A DNA stretch of 64,000 bases, from positions 62,001-126,000 of the forward strand of contig NZ_BNGS01000002.1 of NCBI RefSeq assembly GCF_014905555.1, given 5' to 3'. The notes below the pieces were generated by a model. The model was not told the DNA's origin. It saw nothing but the letters and a program-made list of their open reading frames with translations, and made no database searches. This DNA comes from Streptomyces sp. Y2F8-2 (GTDB lineage: Bacteria > Actinomycetota > Actinomycetes > Streptomycetales > Streptomycetaceae). Position numbers and translations under genes: made by a program. Below are positions 23,698 through 32,897 of this stretch, piece after piece; within the stretch, counting starts at the first letter, position 1; each line of letters opens with the position of its first letter.

Positions 23698-25061
23698 CCA
23701 CTGCCGACCTGGTGATCCTCGGTGGCGGATCAGGCGGCTATGCCGCGGCCTTCCGGGCGGCGGAGCTGGGCCAGTCCGTGACACTCATCGAAAAGGAGAA
23801 GCTCGGCGGTACCTGCCTGCACCGCGGCTGCATCCCCACCAAGGCGCTCCTGCATGCGGCGGAGGTCGCCGACACCGCGCGCGCAGGAGGGCAGTTCGGC
23901 GTGAGGGCCGCCTTCGAAGGGATCGACCTCGCGAGAGTCCACGCATACAAGGACTCGGTCGTCTCCCGCCTCTACAAGGGTTTGCAGGGCTTGGCCGAGG
24001 CCCACGGGGTCACCGTGATCGAGGGGCGTGGCACCTTCGTCGGCGGCACCACCGTCGACGTCGAGGGCACCCGCTACACCGGCCGGAACCTCGTCCTCGC
24101 CACCGGCTCCTACTCCAAGTCCCTGCCCGACCTCGAGCTGGGCGGAAGGATCATCACCAGCGAGGACGCACTACGGCTGGACCACATCCCTGAGAAGGTC
24201 GTCGTGCTCGGCGGCGGCGTCATCGGCGTGGAATTCGCCAGCGTCTGGGCGTCCTTCGGTGCCGAAGTGACCATCGTCGAGGCGCTGCCGCGCCTCCTGC
24301 CCGCCGAGGACGAGTTCTGCTCCAAGCAACTGGAGCGCGCCTTGCGTCGCCGCAGGATTCGCTTCAAGACCGGGGTGAAGTTCACCGGCGCCCGACAGGA
24401 CGAGCGCGGCGTGAGCGTCGCACTGGAATCCGGTGACACGCTCGAATCTGACGTTCTGCTGGTGGCTGTGGGCCGCGGCCCGAACACCGCCGGCCACGGC
24501 TACGAGGAGTCCGGGTTGAAACTGGAGCGCGGATTCGTCGCCACCGACGAACGCCTGCGAACCAACCTGCCTGACGTGTACGCCGTGGGTGACATTGTGG
24601 CGGGCCCCCAACTGGCACACCGCGGCTTCGCGCAAGGCGTGTTCGTGGCCGAAACGATCGCTGGGCTGAGCCCACCTCCCATCGACGAGGCCGGCATCCC
24701 GCGGGTGACGTTCTCGCATCCGGAGGTCGCCTCGGTGGGGCTGACCGAGGCGGCCGCCAACGAGAAGTACAAAACCGGTGTCGCGACCCTCACCTACGAC
24801 CTCGCGGGCAACGGCAAGAGCCAAATCCTCAGGACTTCGGGGGCGGTCAAGCTGGTCAAAGCGCCCGACGGACGCGTGGTCGGCCTGCACATGGTCGGCG
24901 ATCGTGTCGGGGAGCTGATCGGCGAGGCCCAGCTGATCTACAACCTGGAACTCCTGCCCGAACAGATCGCGCCGCTCATCCACGCGCACCCGACCCAGTC
25001 CGAGGCGCTGGGCGAAGCGCACCTCGCACTTGCCGGAAAGCCGCTGCACGCACACAGCTGA
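23694..25061 (+). CDS. lpd: Dihydrolipoyl dehydrogenase (E3)
   Basis: This is a 455-residue flavoprotein disulfide reductase reoxidising dihydrolipoyl groups with NAD. The FAD motif is [19 protein letters not shown], the redox-active disulfide is [17 protein letters not shown], the NAD fold has [20 protein letters not shown], the second FAD motif is [16 protein letters not shown], and the C-terminal active-site His-Glu pair is in [14 protein letters not shown]. It overlaps lipA by four bases and ends in a GC-rich terminator at 25090. With acoA, acoB and acoC it completes the acetoin dehydrogenase complex. Confidence 0.96.
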   Translation: MTTADLVILGGGSGGYAAAFRAAELGQSVTLIEKEKLGGTCLHRGCIPTKALLHAAEVADTARAGGQFGVRAAFEGIDLARVHAYKDSVVSRLYKGLQGLAEAHGVTVIEGRGTFVGGTTVDVEGTRYTGRNLVLATGSYSKSLPDLELGGRIITSEDALRLDHIPEKVVVLGGGVIGVEFASVWASFGAEVTIVEALPRLLPAEDEFCSKQLERALRRRRIRFKTGVKFTGARQDERGVSVALESGDTLESDVLLVAVGRGPNTAGHGYEESGLKLERGFVATDERLRTNLPDVYAVGDIVAGPQLAHRGFAQGVFVAETIAGLSPPPIDEAGIPRVTFSHPEVASVGLTEAAANEKYKTGVATLTYDLAGNGKSQILRTSGAVKLVKAPDGRVVGLHMVGDRVGELIGEAQLIYNLELLPEQIAPLIHAHPTQSEALGEAHLALAGKPLHAHS

Positions 25062-25089
25062 CCGGTGGTCCACTTCTGCCGGGGAGAGA

Positions 25090-25114
25090 GGGGCCGGACG
25101 TCGCGTCCGGCCCC
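25090..25114. terminator. GC-rich terminator after lpd
   Basis: GGGGCCGGACG (25090-25100) pairs with CGTCCGGCCCC (25104-25114) over a 3-base loop, about 30 bases after the lpd stop. Confidence 0.85.
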
Positions 25115-25680
25115 CGTTGCAACTGTCGCCGCCCCCGTCGTGGCTAGTTCAGCCGGCTCGTCCGGCCCCTCCCGAGAGGCGATGGGCTCGTGGCCGGCGC
25201 GGTCGCGTCCTCGCCGGTGAGCAGGTGGGAGCGATCCCGGGCGGCACGACTTGGGCAACAGCAGGCTGGTGGCAATCAGCGTGCGGACCGTGGACATGGC
25301 CGGCAGGTGCGCACCGTTCCAGCCGGTGGATGGGCGAGGATGCCGAGCCGTCGGCTACGAGCACCGTGGATCGGCGCGCAACGGCCGACCTGGCGGTGCG
25401 AGGCGGCGACCACATGCTCGATCGATATCACCGTGCTCGGGCTCCCGCTGCCCAGTGCCGGCTACAGCGCGTCAGTGTCCAAGTGCGGCTCGTCCCACCT
25501 GCCGCCGGGCGAGAAGTCCACCTGTCTCGTACGCCGCTGCACCACCCGCCCGCCGCGCGACCACAGGATCGAGCCGGATTGGCCGGCGATGGCGGCAACG
25601 CAGCCAGCGTCGTCGACCGTGGGCGCGCTGTCCTGAGCTGGGCGAGTGGTGCGCAGCGACCGCATCGGCAACTGGAGTCG
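25115..25680. other. Intergenic stretch between lpd and the GAF regulator gene
   Basis: About 565 bases lie between the lpd terminator and the regulator's 3' end. Several frames are open because of GC content, but none shows a family motif, convincing ribosome site or length. It may hold decayed DNA. No hairpin, RNA or repeat was recognised. Confidence 0.5.
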
Positions 25681-26877
25681 CTATGCGCCGGCGTCCTCGG
25701 TGACGGTCAGCTGGACACCGTCGGCGAGGCGGTAGGGCCGGGTCGCCACAATCCCTCCAAGCTGGCGGCGAAGACGCGACACCTCGGCCCGCACCGAAAC
25801 AAGGTGACCTGCATCGCCGAACAATGCCTGACTGAGAGCTTCCGCGGACATGCCGGCGGGACCCGCACGGTGCAGGAGCGCAAGTATTTCGGCATGCCGT
25901 TTCGTGATGAGCCGGCGCCATCCCGTGTCACCCGCGTGCACCTGGAGCAACGGGGAACTGGACAGGTCGAGTTCGAGCAGCACCTCCCGCCCGCGGGTGA
26001 ATGGCCGGACGAGCCAGCCGTTCGGTAGACGCTCGGGCACGCATGCGCCGAAACCGGGCACAGCAAGGGCCTGTCTGGCAGCTGGTGCGGCAATCCGTGC
26101 GCCCACGGCGACGCCAGAGCTGTGTGCAACCCACCCATGGTCGTCGACCACAAGCGCCGGACCCGAAGTGGCGGCCAGAAGCGGTTCGGCCGACTGCCGA
26201 AGCCGCTCAAGACGCTCCTGGTGACACCGCCATACCTGAGCCTCCATGAGACGACGCCCGGTCTCGGCCAACGCGCCGATCGCCGGGTGCAGCGTGAGGG
26301 CAGGACCGCTGATATCGACGATGCCCAGCAGATCCCCGGTGCGAGGATCGTGGACCGGGCAGGCGGTGCAGTACCACGCGTGCTGGTCCTGCTCGAAGTG
26401 TTCACCGGAGAGCAGCTCCACCGGCGCGGCCTCGGCAAGCGCGGTGCCGATCGCATTGGTGCCCACCTGTGCCTCCGTCCAGACCGCGCCTTCGGTGAAA
26501 CCGAGCGTGTCGGCACGGCGCCGCACCGATGACGCACCCGCTCGCCAGAGGATGACGCCGTCCGCGTCCGCGACCACCAGCAGCATGTGGGAGGCGTCCG
26601 GATTTGCTTCGAATATCTGTATGAATTCTTGGACAGCGCTCCGCATGGGTGATGCGTATCGCCGGCGCGCGATCTCTTCCTCCGTCACGGAAACGCGCGG
26701 GTTCCCGCCCCGCACCGCCAGTCCCATCCGCAGCATGCGCGTCCAGGACCGGGATACGAGGGGACGTGGCGCCAGTGGTGGGCGGCTTCCGCCGATGACA
26801 GCTTCATGCATCCGGACCAGGTCCCGGGCGTAATCGGGCAAGCTTCGGCCCGCAGGGATCGCACTGTGCACGCTCAC
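25681..26877 (-). CDS. AcoR-like GAF-domain transcriptional regulator without AAA+ domain
   Basis: This 398-residue protein is the actinobacterial counterpart of AcoR. The first 70 residues carry the family leader (ARDLVRMHEAVIGG, PLVSRSWTRMLRMGL). The GAF sensor domain follows (ADADGVILWRAGASSVRRRA, GTNAIGTALAE, GEHFEQDQHAWYCTACPVHD, LLGIVDISG). Unlike Gram-negative AcoR there is no sigma-54 AAA+ module; the C-terminus instead ends in a compact helical domain with a winged-helix look (LITKRHAEILALLHRAGPAG, then VSRLRRQLGGIVATRPYRLA). The GTG at 26877 has GGGAGG seven bases upstream. It is divergent from the membrane protein/butanediol dehydrogenase pair. TGCAA repeats lie in its promoter and in the acoX-lipA promoter, so it is the likely activator, probably sensing acetoin. 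Confidence 0.9.
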   Translation of the reverse strand: MSVHSAIPAGRSLPDYARDLVRMHEAVIGGSRPPLAPRPLVSRSWTRMLRMGLAVRGGNPRVSVTEEEIARRRYASPMRSAVQEFIQIFEANPDASHMLLVVADADGVILWRAGASSVRRRADTLGFTEGAVWTEAQVGTNAIGTALAEAAPVELLSGEHFEQDQHAWYCTACPVHDPRTGDLLGIVDISGPALTLHPAIGALAETGRRLMEAQVWRCHQERLERLRQSAEPLLAATSGPALVVDDHGWVAHSSGVAVGARIAAPAARQALAVPGFGACVPERLPNGWLVRPFTRGREVLLELDLSSSPLLQVHAGDTGWRRLITKRHAEILALLHRAGPAGMSAEALSQALFGDAGHLVSVRAEVSRLRRQLGGIVATRPYRLADGVQLTVTEDAGA

Positions 26878-26945
26878 GACCGCACCTCCCGCATCTTCGC
26901 GCCGCCCGGGAGCGTATCCCCACAGTGAACCGAGCGCTACTGACG

Positions 26946-26975
26946 TGCAACAAACTCCATGCAATGCCGTGCAAC
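26946..26975. promoter_or_regulatory. TGCAA repeat cluster upstream of the GAF regulator gene
   Basis: TGCAAC (26946), TGCAAT (26960) and TGCAAC (26970) are direct repeats 14 and 10 bases apart. They match the half-sites between acoX and lipA. They sit about 70-100 bases upstream of the regulator and 230 bases upstream of the membrane protein gene. Confidence 0.62.
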
Positions 26976-27205
26976 CCTGTCGAGCCCGTCCGGTGGAGTC
27001 GTGTAATCAGCGCGACTGCCCGGTGATCCGCGACTCTGCGAGGTCGCTCGCAGAGGATTCCGGTGGTCCCTGCAAGAAGGTGCGCTCCGCAGAGAGCACT
27101 GCACCCGCGCACTGTCTGCAGCGGGCGCAAGGGCTCTCCTTACTTCCTCGGGCGGGAATTTGCGGTGCGCCGGATTCTTCCTCCAGAGAAAGCTCGGTGC
27201 GACCC

Positions 27206-27946
27206 ATGTCCGAGACGCTTCCCTCCAGACGAGCCGTGAGTTGGCTGATGCACGGCATCGGCAATCTGATCGTCGTGCTTGTTGTCACGTTCGGCGGCTG
27301 GTACCTGATCGCCGACCCGCGTGTGAGCCCGTTCGAGCTCTACCCGCTGCCCTTTGATGCCGCCTTGTTCTGGGCGTTGTTGTTCGTCGTCTGGTCCGGA
27401 TTCAACCTCGAGTTCTTCGGATTCGACCGACTCCGCCAGCCGCTCAGGGGAGCAGTGATAACGGCATCAACCGCGGTGTTCGCGGTCGGGGTCACCTACG
27501 CGTTCCCAGTGGGTTACGGGCACCTCAATGCCGACTTCATGGCCTGGATCATTGTGGCTGTCATCGTGACCGGATTGACGATGGAGAACTGGCCCTGGCG
27601 CCAGGCGACCGGCCGCGGACGTACCGCGCTCGGCAATAAACCCACGAATCTCGGCCTCGCCGCCAACCTGACAGTGCGCGCCGTTGTCACCTTGACCCTG
27701 GGGATCTTGGCCTTTATCGCCTACTACAGGTTCGCGGCCGGCACGCTGCTGCACGAACCGGTTGTAGCCGGAAACCTGTACGGCAATGCGCTTGGGTTCA
27801 TGGACTGGTTCGCCCTCGTAACCCTGCTGTACGTTGTCGGATTCGGCTCCTATGGCCTGCCGAAGCCGGCCGATAAAACGGCTGCCGAGCCAAAGGCCGC
27901 CCCCCGTCATGCCGCTGCAGAATCCACGCGCCAGCAAGGGAGCTGA
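27206..27946 (+). CDS. Integral membrane protein of the acetoin/butanediol module
   Basis: This is a 246-residue protein with about six hydrophobic segments, among them NLIVVLVVTFGGWYLIA, FWALLFVVWSGFNLEFFGF, AVITASTAVFAVGVTYAF, FMAWIIVAVIVTGLTMENW and FALVTLLYVVGFGSYG. Aromatic residues in the loops (GFDRLRQP, ENWPWRQATG) may line a binding site. The C-terminal 35 residues are charged and alanine-rich. It ends two bases before the butanediol dehydrogenase start, so the two are surely co-expressed. The ATG at 27206 is chosen because the first helix follows soon after; a GTG at 27197 is possible. No family name is certain; uptake or sensing of diols is only suggested by context. Confidence 0.72.
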   Translation: MSETLPSRRAVSWLMHGIGNLIVVLVVTFGGWYLIADPRVSPFELYPLPFDAALFWALLFVVWSGFNLEFFGFDRLRQPLRGAVITASTAVFAVGVTYAFPVGYGHLNADFMAWIIVAVIVTGLTMENWPWRQATGRGRTALGNKPTNLGLAANLTVRAVVTLTLGILAFIAYYRFAAGTLLHEPVVAGNLYGNALGFMDWFALVTLLYVVGFGSYGLPKPADKTAAEPKAAPRHAAAESTRQQGS

Positions 27947-27948
27947 GA

Positions 27949-29007
27949 ATGAAGGCAGCACGTTTCTACGGTCCGGGCGATATCCGGATCGACGATGTCG
28001 CAGAACCAGCGACACGCCCGGGCACCGTCAAGGTCGAGGTCGAATGGTGCGGTATCTGCGGCACCGACCTCCACGAGTATCTCGAAGGGCCCATCTTCGC
28101 GCCGGCCAAAGGGGCGCCACACCCCCTCACGGGCGAGACCGTACCCATCACTCTCGGTCACGAGTTCGCGGGAGTGGTGCGGGAACTGGGTGACGGTGTC
28201 GATGACCTGCGCATAGGCGACCGGGTCGTCGTCGAGCCCTATCTCGTGTGCGGTCGGTGCGACCCCTGTCTGCGCGGCATGTACAACGTCTGCCAGTCGC
28301 TGGGATTCGTCGGCCTCTCCGGCGGAGGAGGCGGCTTCTCGCAATTCGTCGTCGCAGAGCGGCGCTGGATCCATCCGCTCGGCGACCTCGGCACGGACGT
28401 GGGGGCGCTCATCGAGCCACTCGCGGTCGCCTACCACGCCGTACGGCTGTCCGGCGCCAAGTCCGGCGACACTGCCATCGTGTTCGGTGCGGGACCGATC
28501 GGTCTGGTGACCACGGCTGTTCTGCGCGCGGTCGGCACCGAGTCGATCATCGTCGTGGAGCCGGCGGACGTACGCAAGGCCAAAGCAGTCGTGGCCGGCG
28601 CTGACCACATACTCGATCCGACCACTACGGACATCGCCACGGCGGTGTCGGAACTGACCAAGGGCCGCAACGCCGACGTGACCTTCGAATGCGCCGGCAT
28701 CGACGCAGTACTGAAGTCCGCGATCCTTTCCACGCGCGCGGGCGGCACCTGCGTGAATGTCGCCATCTGGGGACACGAGGCCAAGGTCGCACTGAACGAT
28801 CTGGTGTTCCGCGAGGTCAAGGTGCTCGGCAGCCTCGCTTACGCCAATGACCACCCGGCGACCATTGCGATGGTCGAGAGCGGCCGGGTAGACCCGTACC
28901 AGTTCATCACCGGCCGAATCGGTCTTGACGACATCGTCACGAGGGGCTTCGACGAACTGGTGAACAACAAGGAAGAGAACGTCAAGATCCTGGTGCGCCC
29001 GCAGTGA
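27949..29007 (+). CDS. bdh: 2,3-Butanediol dehydrogenase, zinc-dependent (MDR family)
   Basis: This 352-residue zinc alcohol dehydrogenase of the butanediol/sorbitol type converts 2,3-butanediol to acetoin with NAD. Features are MKAARFYGPGDIRIDDV, the catalytic cysteine in WCGICGTDLHEYLEGP, GHEFAGVVRELGDGVDDLR, the structural zinc set CGRCDPCLRGMYNVC, ALIEPLAVAYHAVRLSG and the cofactor motif VFGAGPIGLVTTAVLRAVG with VVEPADVRKAKA after it. AAGGGAG lies upstream of the ATG. It feeds acetoin to the AcoABC complex, so the module could use butanediol and acetoin as carbon sources. A terminator follows at 29125. Confidence 0.93.
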   Translation: MKAARFYGPGDIRIDDVAEPATRPGTVKVEVEWCGICGTDLHEYLEGPIFAPAKGAPHPLTGETVPITLGHEFAGVVRELGDGVDDLRIGDRVVVEPYLVCGRCDPCLRGMYNVCQSLGFVGLSGGGGGFSQFVVAERRWIHPLGDLGTDVGALIEPLAVAYHAVRLSGAKSGDTAIVFGAGPIGLVTTAVLRAVGTESIIVVEPADVRKAKAVVAGADHILDPTTTDIATAVSELTKGRNADVTFECAGIDAVLKSAILSTRAGGTCVNVAIWGHEAKVALNDLVFREVKVLGSLAYANDHPATIAMVESGRVDPYQFITGRIGLDDIVTRGFDELVNNKEENVKILVRPQ

Positions 29008-29124
29008 GGGCGCGCGGATCAGCGGGTTTGCCATGCACCTGCCATCGAGCTCTCTAGGGAGTGACCACGTTCATCGCCCTTCGCAGGCCGGCACAGCGGA
29101 CGCGGACGGGTGGGGGCAGGTGGC

Positions 29125-29150
29125 CTCCCCGGCCAGAACTGGCCGGGGAG
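29125..29150. terminator. GC-rich terminator after the butanediol dehydrogenase gene
   Basis: CTCCCCGGCCAG (29125-29136) pairs with CTGGCCGGGGAG (29139-29150), 12 perfect base pairs around AA. Confidence 0.85.
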
Positions 29151-30474
29151 CCGCTATCCTCCCGTGGCACTTCTGAGTCCCGAAACGTATGCCGTGTCCA
29201 AGCAAACGGACTCCGAAAGAACCCGCGGGACAACCGGCGGAAGGAGCAGGTCAAGACCGCATGAGCCAAGGGGGCAGTCGACGCCTCCGAAGAGCTCCAC
29301 ATGAGCCCGACACAAACCCCTACGGCTTCTCGCTGTGAAGACGCAGGCCAGCGCGTTGCCTACCCGGAGCTCGCCATGACCCTCGGCGGGTCGCACGCGG
29401 CGACTGCAAGCAAAATGCCTGGTCAACGCACTGACCAGGCATTCCAAGGTGTGTGTCCGAGGGGCGAGTTGACGGCTGACGATACGAGCGTGGTGGCTCA
29501 AGGAAAGCTCAGGGTGCGTGATACGCCGAGTGGCCGCAGCCTGGCTCCGACAGCGAGCGCGGCAGAAGACCCGGGCGCCCGCTCGGCAAGGGCTTCCTGA
29601 CGGGCCGCTTCTCCTCCTTCGACGACCTTCCGCAGGACGATTTCCGCCGCGGTCCAACTCGTCCTGCTCTCGCGGAGGGGTCATGGGCCGATGCGGCCAC
29701 GGGCCACCGTCGCCCTGCGCACGGGCGAGGTCCGTCGACTGACCGCACCCGGCCTCGAAGCGCCTGACCCGGAGGACACGGAATGGCTCTCCGCGATCAC
29801 CGACAGGTGAGGCCGTAGCCAGGAAAGGCAATGCGCCGCCGGAGATTCAGGTCGCATGGGCACAGTGTCTGAGCCGCCGCTGACGCGCATGCCGTGCTCG
29901 CCCTTTCGAGCGCCCGCAGACGGATCAGCCCTTCAGGGCGGCGCTGACAGCAGCACTTCGGGCCGGCAACGGCGCCCTCTGCGATCAGTTGATCTGTCTC
30001 CGTCCCAAGGCCGGTATCGGCGAGGACATCATCCTGCGCGTCTTCGACGCCATCGCCTGGACGCATCAAGGACAACGGCGTCAGACCTCGACGAGCTGAA
30101 CCGTAGTGCCGTCCGGTCCTCTCGCGCGGCGGATCCGTGGGACCGGTGATCCCGCTGGGGCCCAGGCTCTGCTGGCGGATCGGGCGCAGGGGGGACATGT
30201 ATCGGCATGGGGCCGGCCCCGCTCGGCTCGCTGCTCGACGGATTCCTCGTGGAGGCGTGGCGATTGCGCACCAGCCTGCTGGTGACGGCCGCGGGCACGA
30301 AGGTTGTCCCCAGTGCTGGTGGCCCTTTCCACACTCGCACGCCTGGGACGGGCACTTCGAAGCGAACTCAAGGACAACGGTTCGATTTCTGTACGCGCCA
30401 GGGGCTGACACCGGGGTCCTGGTGCGCGATAACGTGCGCGTTCGGCCCGATCATCGCACTGTCCGGGGACTGTT
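29151..30474. other. Long stretch of decayed DNA between the aco module and the conservon
   Basis: About 1.3 kb holds no complete gene. Besides the aldo/keto reductase piece at 29579, a plus-strand frame from about 29704 reads VALRTGEVRRLTAPGLE and ends in a stop near 29809. A frame from 29940 reads ALTAALRAGNGALCDQLICL. A minus-strand frame ending at 30081 reads GPDGTTVQLVEV, like the C-terminus of a glyoxalase/VOC protein. These short coding-like pieces in different frames suggest a graveyard of former genes. The promoter of the conservon probably lies just before 30475. Confidence 0.5.
29579..29650 (+). pseudogene. Aldo/keto reductase fragment
   Basis: The frame PLGKGFLTGRFSSFDDLPQD, continuing with DFRR, is a signature of the IolS/Tas-type aldo/keto reductases, which read PLGRGFLTG followed by DLPEDDFRR. 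Only about 24 codons are kept. It is unrelated to the complete aldo/keto reductase at 15570 and is the remains of another gene. Confidence 0.6.
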
Positions 30475-32040
30475 ATGCCTGATCCTTCCATGTCGCCGGA
30501 CGACCGGCCGACGTCGCCCGTGAACTCCCGTGTGACGGCCGAGTCGCGAGCCGGGGCCTTGAGGCGGCGTCTGGTGCTGTCGTCCGTGCTGCCGCCGGGC
30601 GTGGTCGCCGTGGCCGGTGCGGTGGCCACCGCCCTGGCCCGCGATGGCCACCTGGGCGGGGCGGACCAGGGCGTGGTGTTCGGCGGCGTGGTGCTCGTCG
30701 GCACCATGGCGGCCGGGATCGCCGGCATAAGGGCTTCGGCGGAGGCACGAGCAGTCACCAAACACTGGGCGGAGCTGTCCCGCGAGGCCGACCGGAACCG
30801 TGCCGAGCTGGCCGAGCTGACCCGTACCATTGCCGAGGGCAGGGCCGAACTGGAGTCGTTGTGCCGCCGGTTGCGGGACGGGGAGCGGCCCGCGCGGCGC
30901 CGGCCGGAACTGCCGCCGCAGACCGGCCCGGACGAGCTCTCCCGCCTCGGGTTCGAGATCGCCGCGGCCCGGCAGGACGCGGAGGCAGCCCTGTTGGAGA
31001 CCGCCGCCGGCGCGGTCGGTGCGGAACACAACGCCCGGCTGGAGCAGTTCGAGGTGTTCGCCAACCTGGCACGCCGCCTGGAGTCCCTGGTGCACCGAGA
31101 GATCGGCCTGCTGGACGACCTGGAGAACGAGGTCGAGGACCCCGACCTGCTCAAAGGGCTGTTCCGGGTGGACCACCTGTCCACCCGGATCCGCCGCTAC
31201 GCCGAGAACCTGGCCGTGCTCGGCGGCGCGAACACCCACCGCCAGTGGACCCGCCCCGTCGGCCTGACCGACGTGCTGCGTTCCGCCGTCGCCGAGATCG
31301 ACCAGTACGCCCGGGTCAAGCTGGTCCCGCCCATCGATGGAACCGTCAGCGGCCACGCCGTGGTCGACGTCGTCCATCTGCTGGCCGAGCTGCTGGAGAA
31401 CGCGACGGTCTTCTCGCCGCCCCAGACCACCGTGCACGTGCGGGTGGAGCCCGTCGCCGCGGGGGTGGCGATCGAGGTCGAGGACCGGGGTCTGGGCATG
31501 TCCCCGGCCGAGCGCAATCAGATGAACACCGTTTTGAGTGCACCCGACAAGGTCGCCCTCGGCGAGCTGCTGCAAGACGGCCGGATCGGCCTGTACGTGG
31601 TCTCCGTCCTGGCTCAGCGGCACGACATCGCCGTGCAATTGCTGAGCAACGTCTACGGGGGCACTCAGGCCGTCATGGTGCTGCCCAGCGCACTGCTCGG
31701 CTCGCAGTCGGCGGTTCCCGCGCCCGCGCACCACACCGTCCCGACCCCTGACGCGGGGCCGCACGACCCGGTGGAACCCGAGGCGGCGGACCTCCGGGCA
31801 ACAGTGGAGGTCGTTGCGGATCCGCACGTGTCCGATTCCGAACCCCAGCCCGCCTCGGTGCCCTCCGACGGCGCGGACGACCGTCCGCAGCTGCCTCAGC
31901 GCCGCCGCCAGAGCCACGCCGCCGAACGGCCGCACGCGGCCCCCAGCACCGGTGTCTCCGAGGACATCGCACACGACCCGGGCCTGATGGCCGCGTTCCA
32001 GACCGGAATGCGCAGGGCCGAGGAAGCGGAGACGCCCTGA
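30475..32040 (+). CDS. cvnA: Conservon sensor kinase-like ATPase (CvnA)
   Basis: This 521-residue membrane protein is the first of a conservon. An N-terminal region has two hydrophobic segments (LVLSSVLPPGVVAVAGAVAT and VVFGGVVLVGTMAAGIAG), then a long coiled coil (residues about 90-220). A histidine-kinase-like ATPase domain follows: the dimerisation helix has FRVDHLSTRIRRYAENLAVL, the N-box is HLLAELLENATVFSPP, and the G1 box is EVEDRGLGMS. The C-terminal 120 residues are disordered and acidic. Such proteins act with the small GTPase and roadblock partners at the membrane, often in development or antibiotic regulation. Part of its C-terminal coding sequence (31865-31936) occurs inverted at 17869-17940. 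Confidence 0.92.
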   Translation: MPDPSMSPDDRPTSPVNSRVTAESRAGALRRRLVLSSVLPPGVVAVAGAVATALARDGHLGGADQGVVFGGVVLVGTMAAGIAGIRASAEARAVTKHWAELSREADRNRAELAELTRTIAEGRAELESLCRRLRDGERPARRRPELPPQTGPDELSRLGFEIAAARQDAEAALLETAAGAVGAEHNARLEQFEVFANLARRLESLVHREIGLLDDLENEVEDPDLLKGLFRVDHLSTRIRRYAENLAVLGGANTHRQWTRPVGLTDVLRSAVAEIDQYARVKLVPPIDGTVSGHAVVDVVHLLAELLENATVFSPPQTTVHVRVEPVAAGVAIEVEDRGLGMSPAERNQMNTVLSAPDKVALGELLQDGRIGLYVVSVLAQRHDIAVQLLSNVYGGTQAVMVLPSALLGSQSAVPAPAHHTVPTPDAGPHDPVEPEAADLRATVEVVADPHVSDSEPQPASVPSDGADDRPQLPQRRRQSHAAERPHAAPSTGVSEDIAHDPGLMAAFQTGMRRAEEAETP

Positions 32041-32114
32041 CAGCCGAGCCGACCTGAAGGCCCGGGCCCCGTCCAGCAAGCTGTTTCCTTCCGTAGAAGA
32101 GGAGTTACACGATC

Positions 32115-32507
32115 GTGGCGAGCGAAGACCTTTCCTGGCTGTTGACGGGTCTGGTGAACCGGGTGCCGCACACCCGAAGCGCCCTGTTGCTGTCCTCGGA
32201 CGGGCTGGTGAAGGCAGCGGAGGGGCTTGACGAGGACGCCGCGGACCGGTTGGCCGCCCTCGCCAGTGGGCTGTACTCGTTGGCGCGCAGCGCGGGCCGG
32301 CACTTCGACGACGGCGGGGACGTACGACAGATCGTGACGGAGCTCAGCACCTCGCTGCTGTTCGTCTCGTCCGCCGGGCACGGCGCGGTGCTGGCAGTGC
32401 TGGCCGGACGCGAGGCCGACGCGGCGGTGCTGGGCTACGAGATGGGGATGATGGTCAAGAGCGTGCGCCCTCACCTGGCCACACCGCCCCGGCACCCGGT
32501 GGGGTGA
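32115..32507 (+). CDS. cvnB: Roadblock/LC7-domain protein (CvnB)
   Basis: This is a 130-residue roadblock/LC7 fold protein of the conservon, the likely regulator or exchange partner of the CvnD GTPase. The sequence begins with DLSWLLTGLVNRVPHTRSAL and shows LLSSDGLVKAAEGLDEDAAD, GGDVRQIVTELSTSLLFVSS and a C-terminal LGYEMGMMVKSVRPHL. The GTG start has GAGGAG upstream. It follows cvnA by about 75 bases and ends three bases before cvnC. Its partners are encoded on both sides, which makes the call firm. Confidence 0.93.
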   Translation: MASEDLSWLLTGLVNRVPHTRSALLLSSDGLVKAAEGLDEDAADRLAALASGLYSLARSAGRHFDDGGDVRQIVTELSTSLLFVSSAGHGAVLAVLAGREADAAVLGYEMGMMVKSVRPHLATPPRHPVG

Positions 32508-32510
32508 CCG

Positions 32511-32897
32511 ATGACGCCGGTCCTCCCGGACGGACCGCTGGTCGACGAAGCGGCCGGGCGGCTGGTCCGTCCCTACACGGTGAGCGACGGCCGGACCAGG
32601 GCCACGTCCCACTTCACGCTGGTGACCATGGTGCGGGCCACTGGCGCCCAGACACAGGGCGCCTTCGGCCTGGAGCATGCGCAGGTGCTGGCGCTGTGCG
32701 AGCGGCCGGTGAGCGTCGCCGAGGTCGCGGCCCGGATGCAGGTGCCCGCCGCCGTGGTCAAGGTGTTGCTTTCCGATCTGGCCGAGGGAGGCGCGGTGGT
32801 CGCAGGCGATGCGCACCCGGCGTCCCAGGGCCACGACGCACGACCTGATCGAGACCTCCTGGAAGCGGTACGCGATGGCCTCCTCAAACGACTGTGA
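32511..32897 (+). CDS. cvnC: DUF742 winged-helix protein (CvnC)
   Basis: This 128-residue protein is the third conservon component. It has the DUF742 signature (RLVRPYTVSDGRTRATSHFT, LVTMVRATG, LEHAQVLALCERPVSVAEVA), with a winged-helix-like core (AARMQVPAAVVKVLLSDLAE). The C-terminus ends in EAVRDGLLKRL and overlaps the cvnD start by 23 bases. Its molecular role is poorly known; it probably binds the GTPase or CvnA rather than DNA. The ATG lies three bases after the cvnB stop. Confidence 0.92.
   Translation: MTPVLPDGPLVDEAAGRLVRPYTVSDGRTRATSHFTLVTMVRATGAQTQGAFGLEHAQVLALCERPVSVAEVAARMQVPAAVVKVLLSDLAEGGAVVAGDAHPASQGHDARPDRDLLEAVRDGLLKRL

Noticed and set aside
25030..26028. 332-codon plus frame after lpd
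   Set aside because: No motif, no ribosome site, and half of it is antisense to the GAF regulator.
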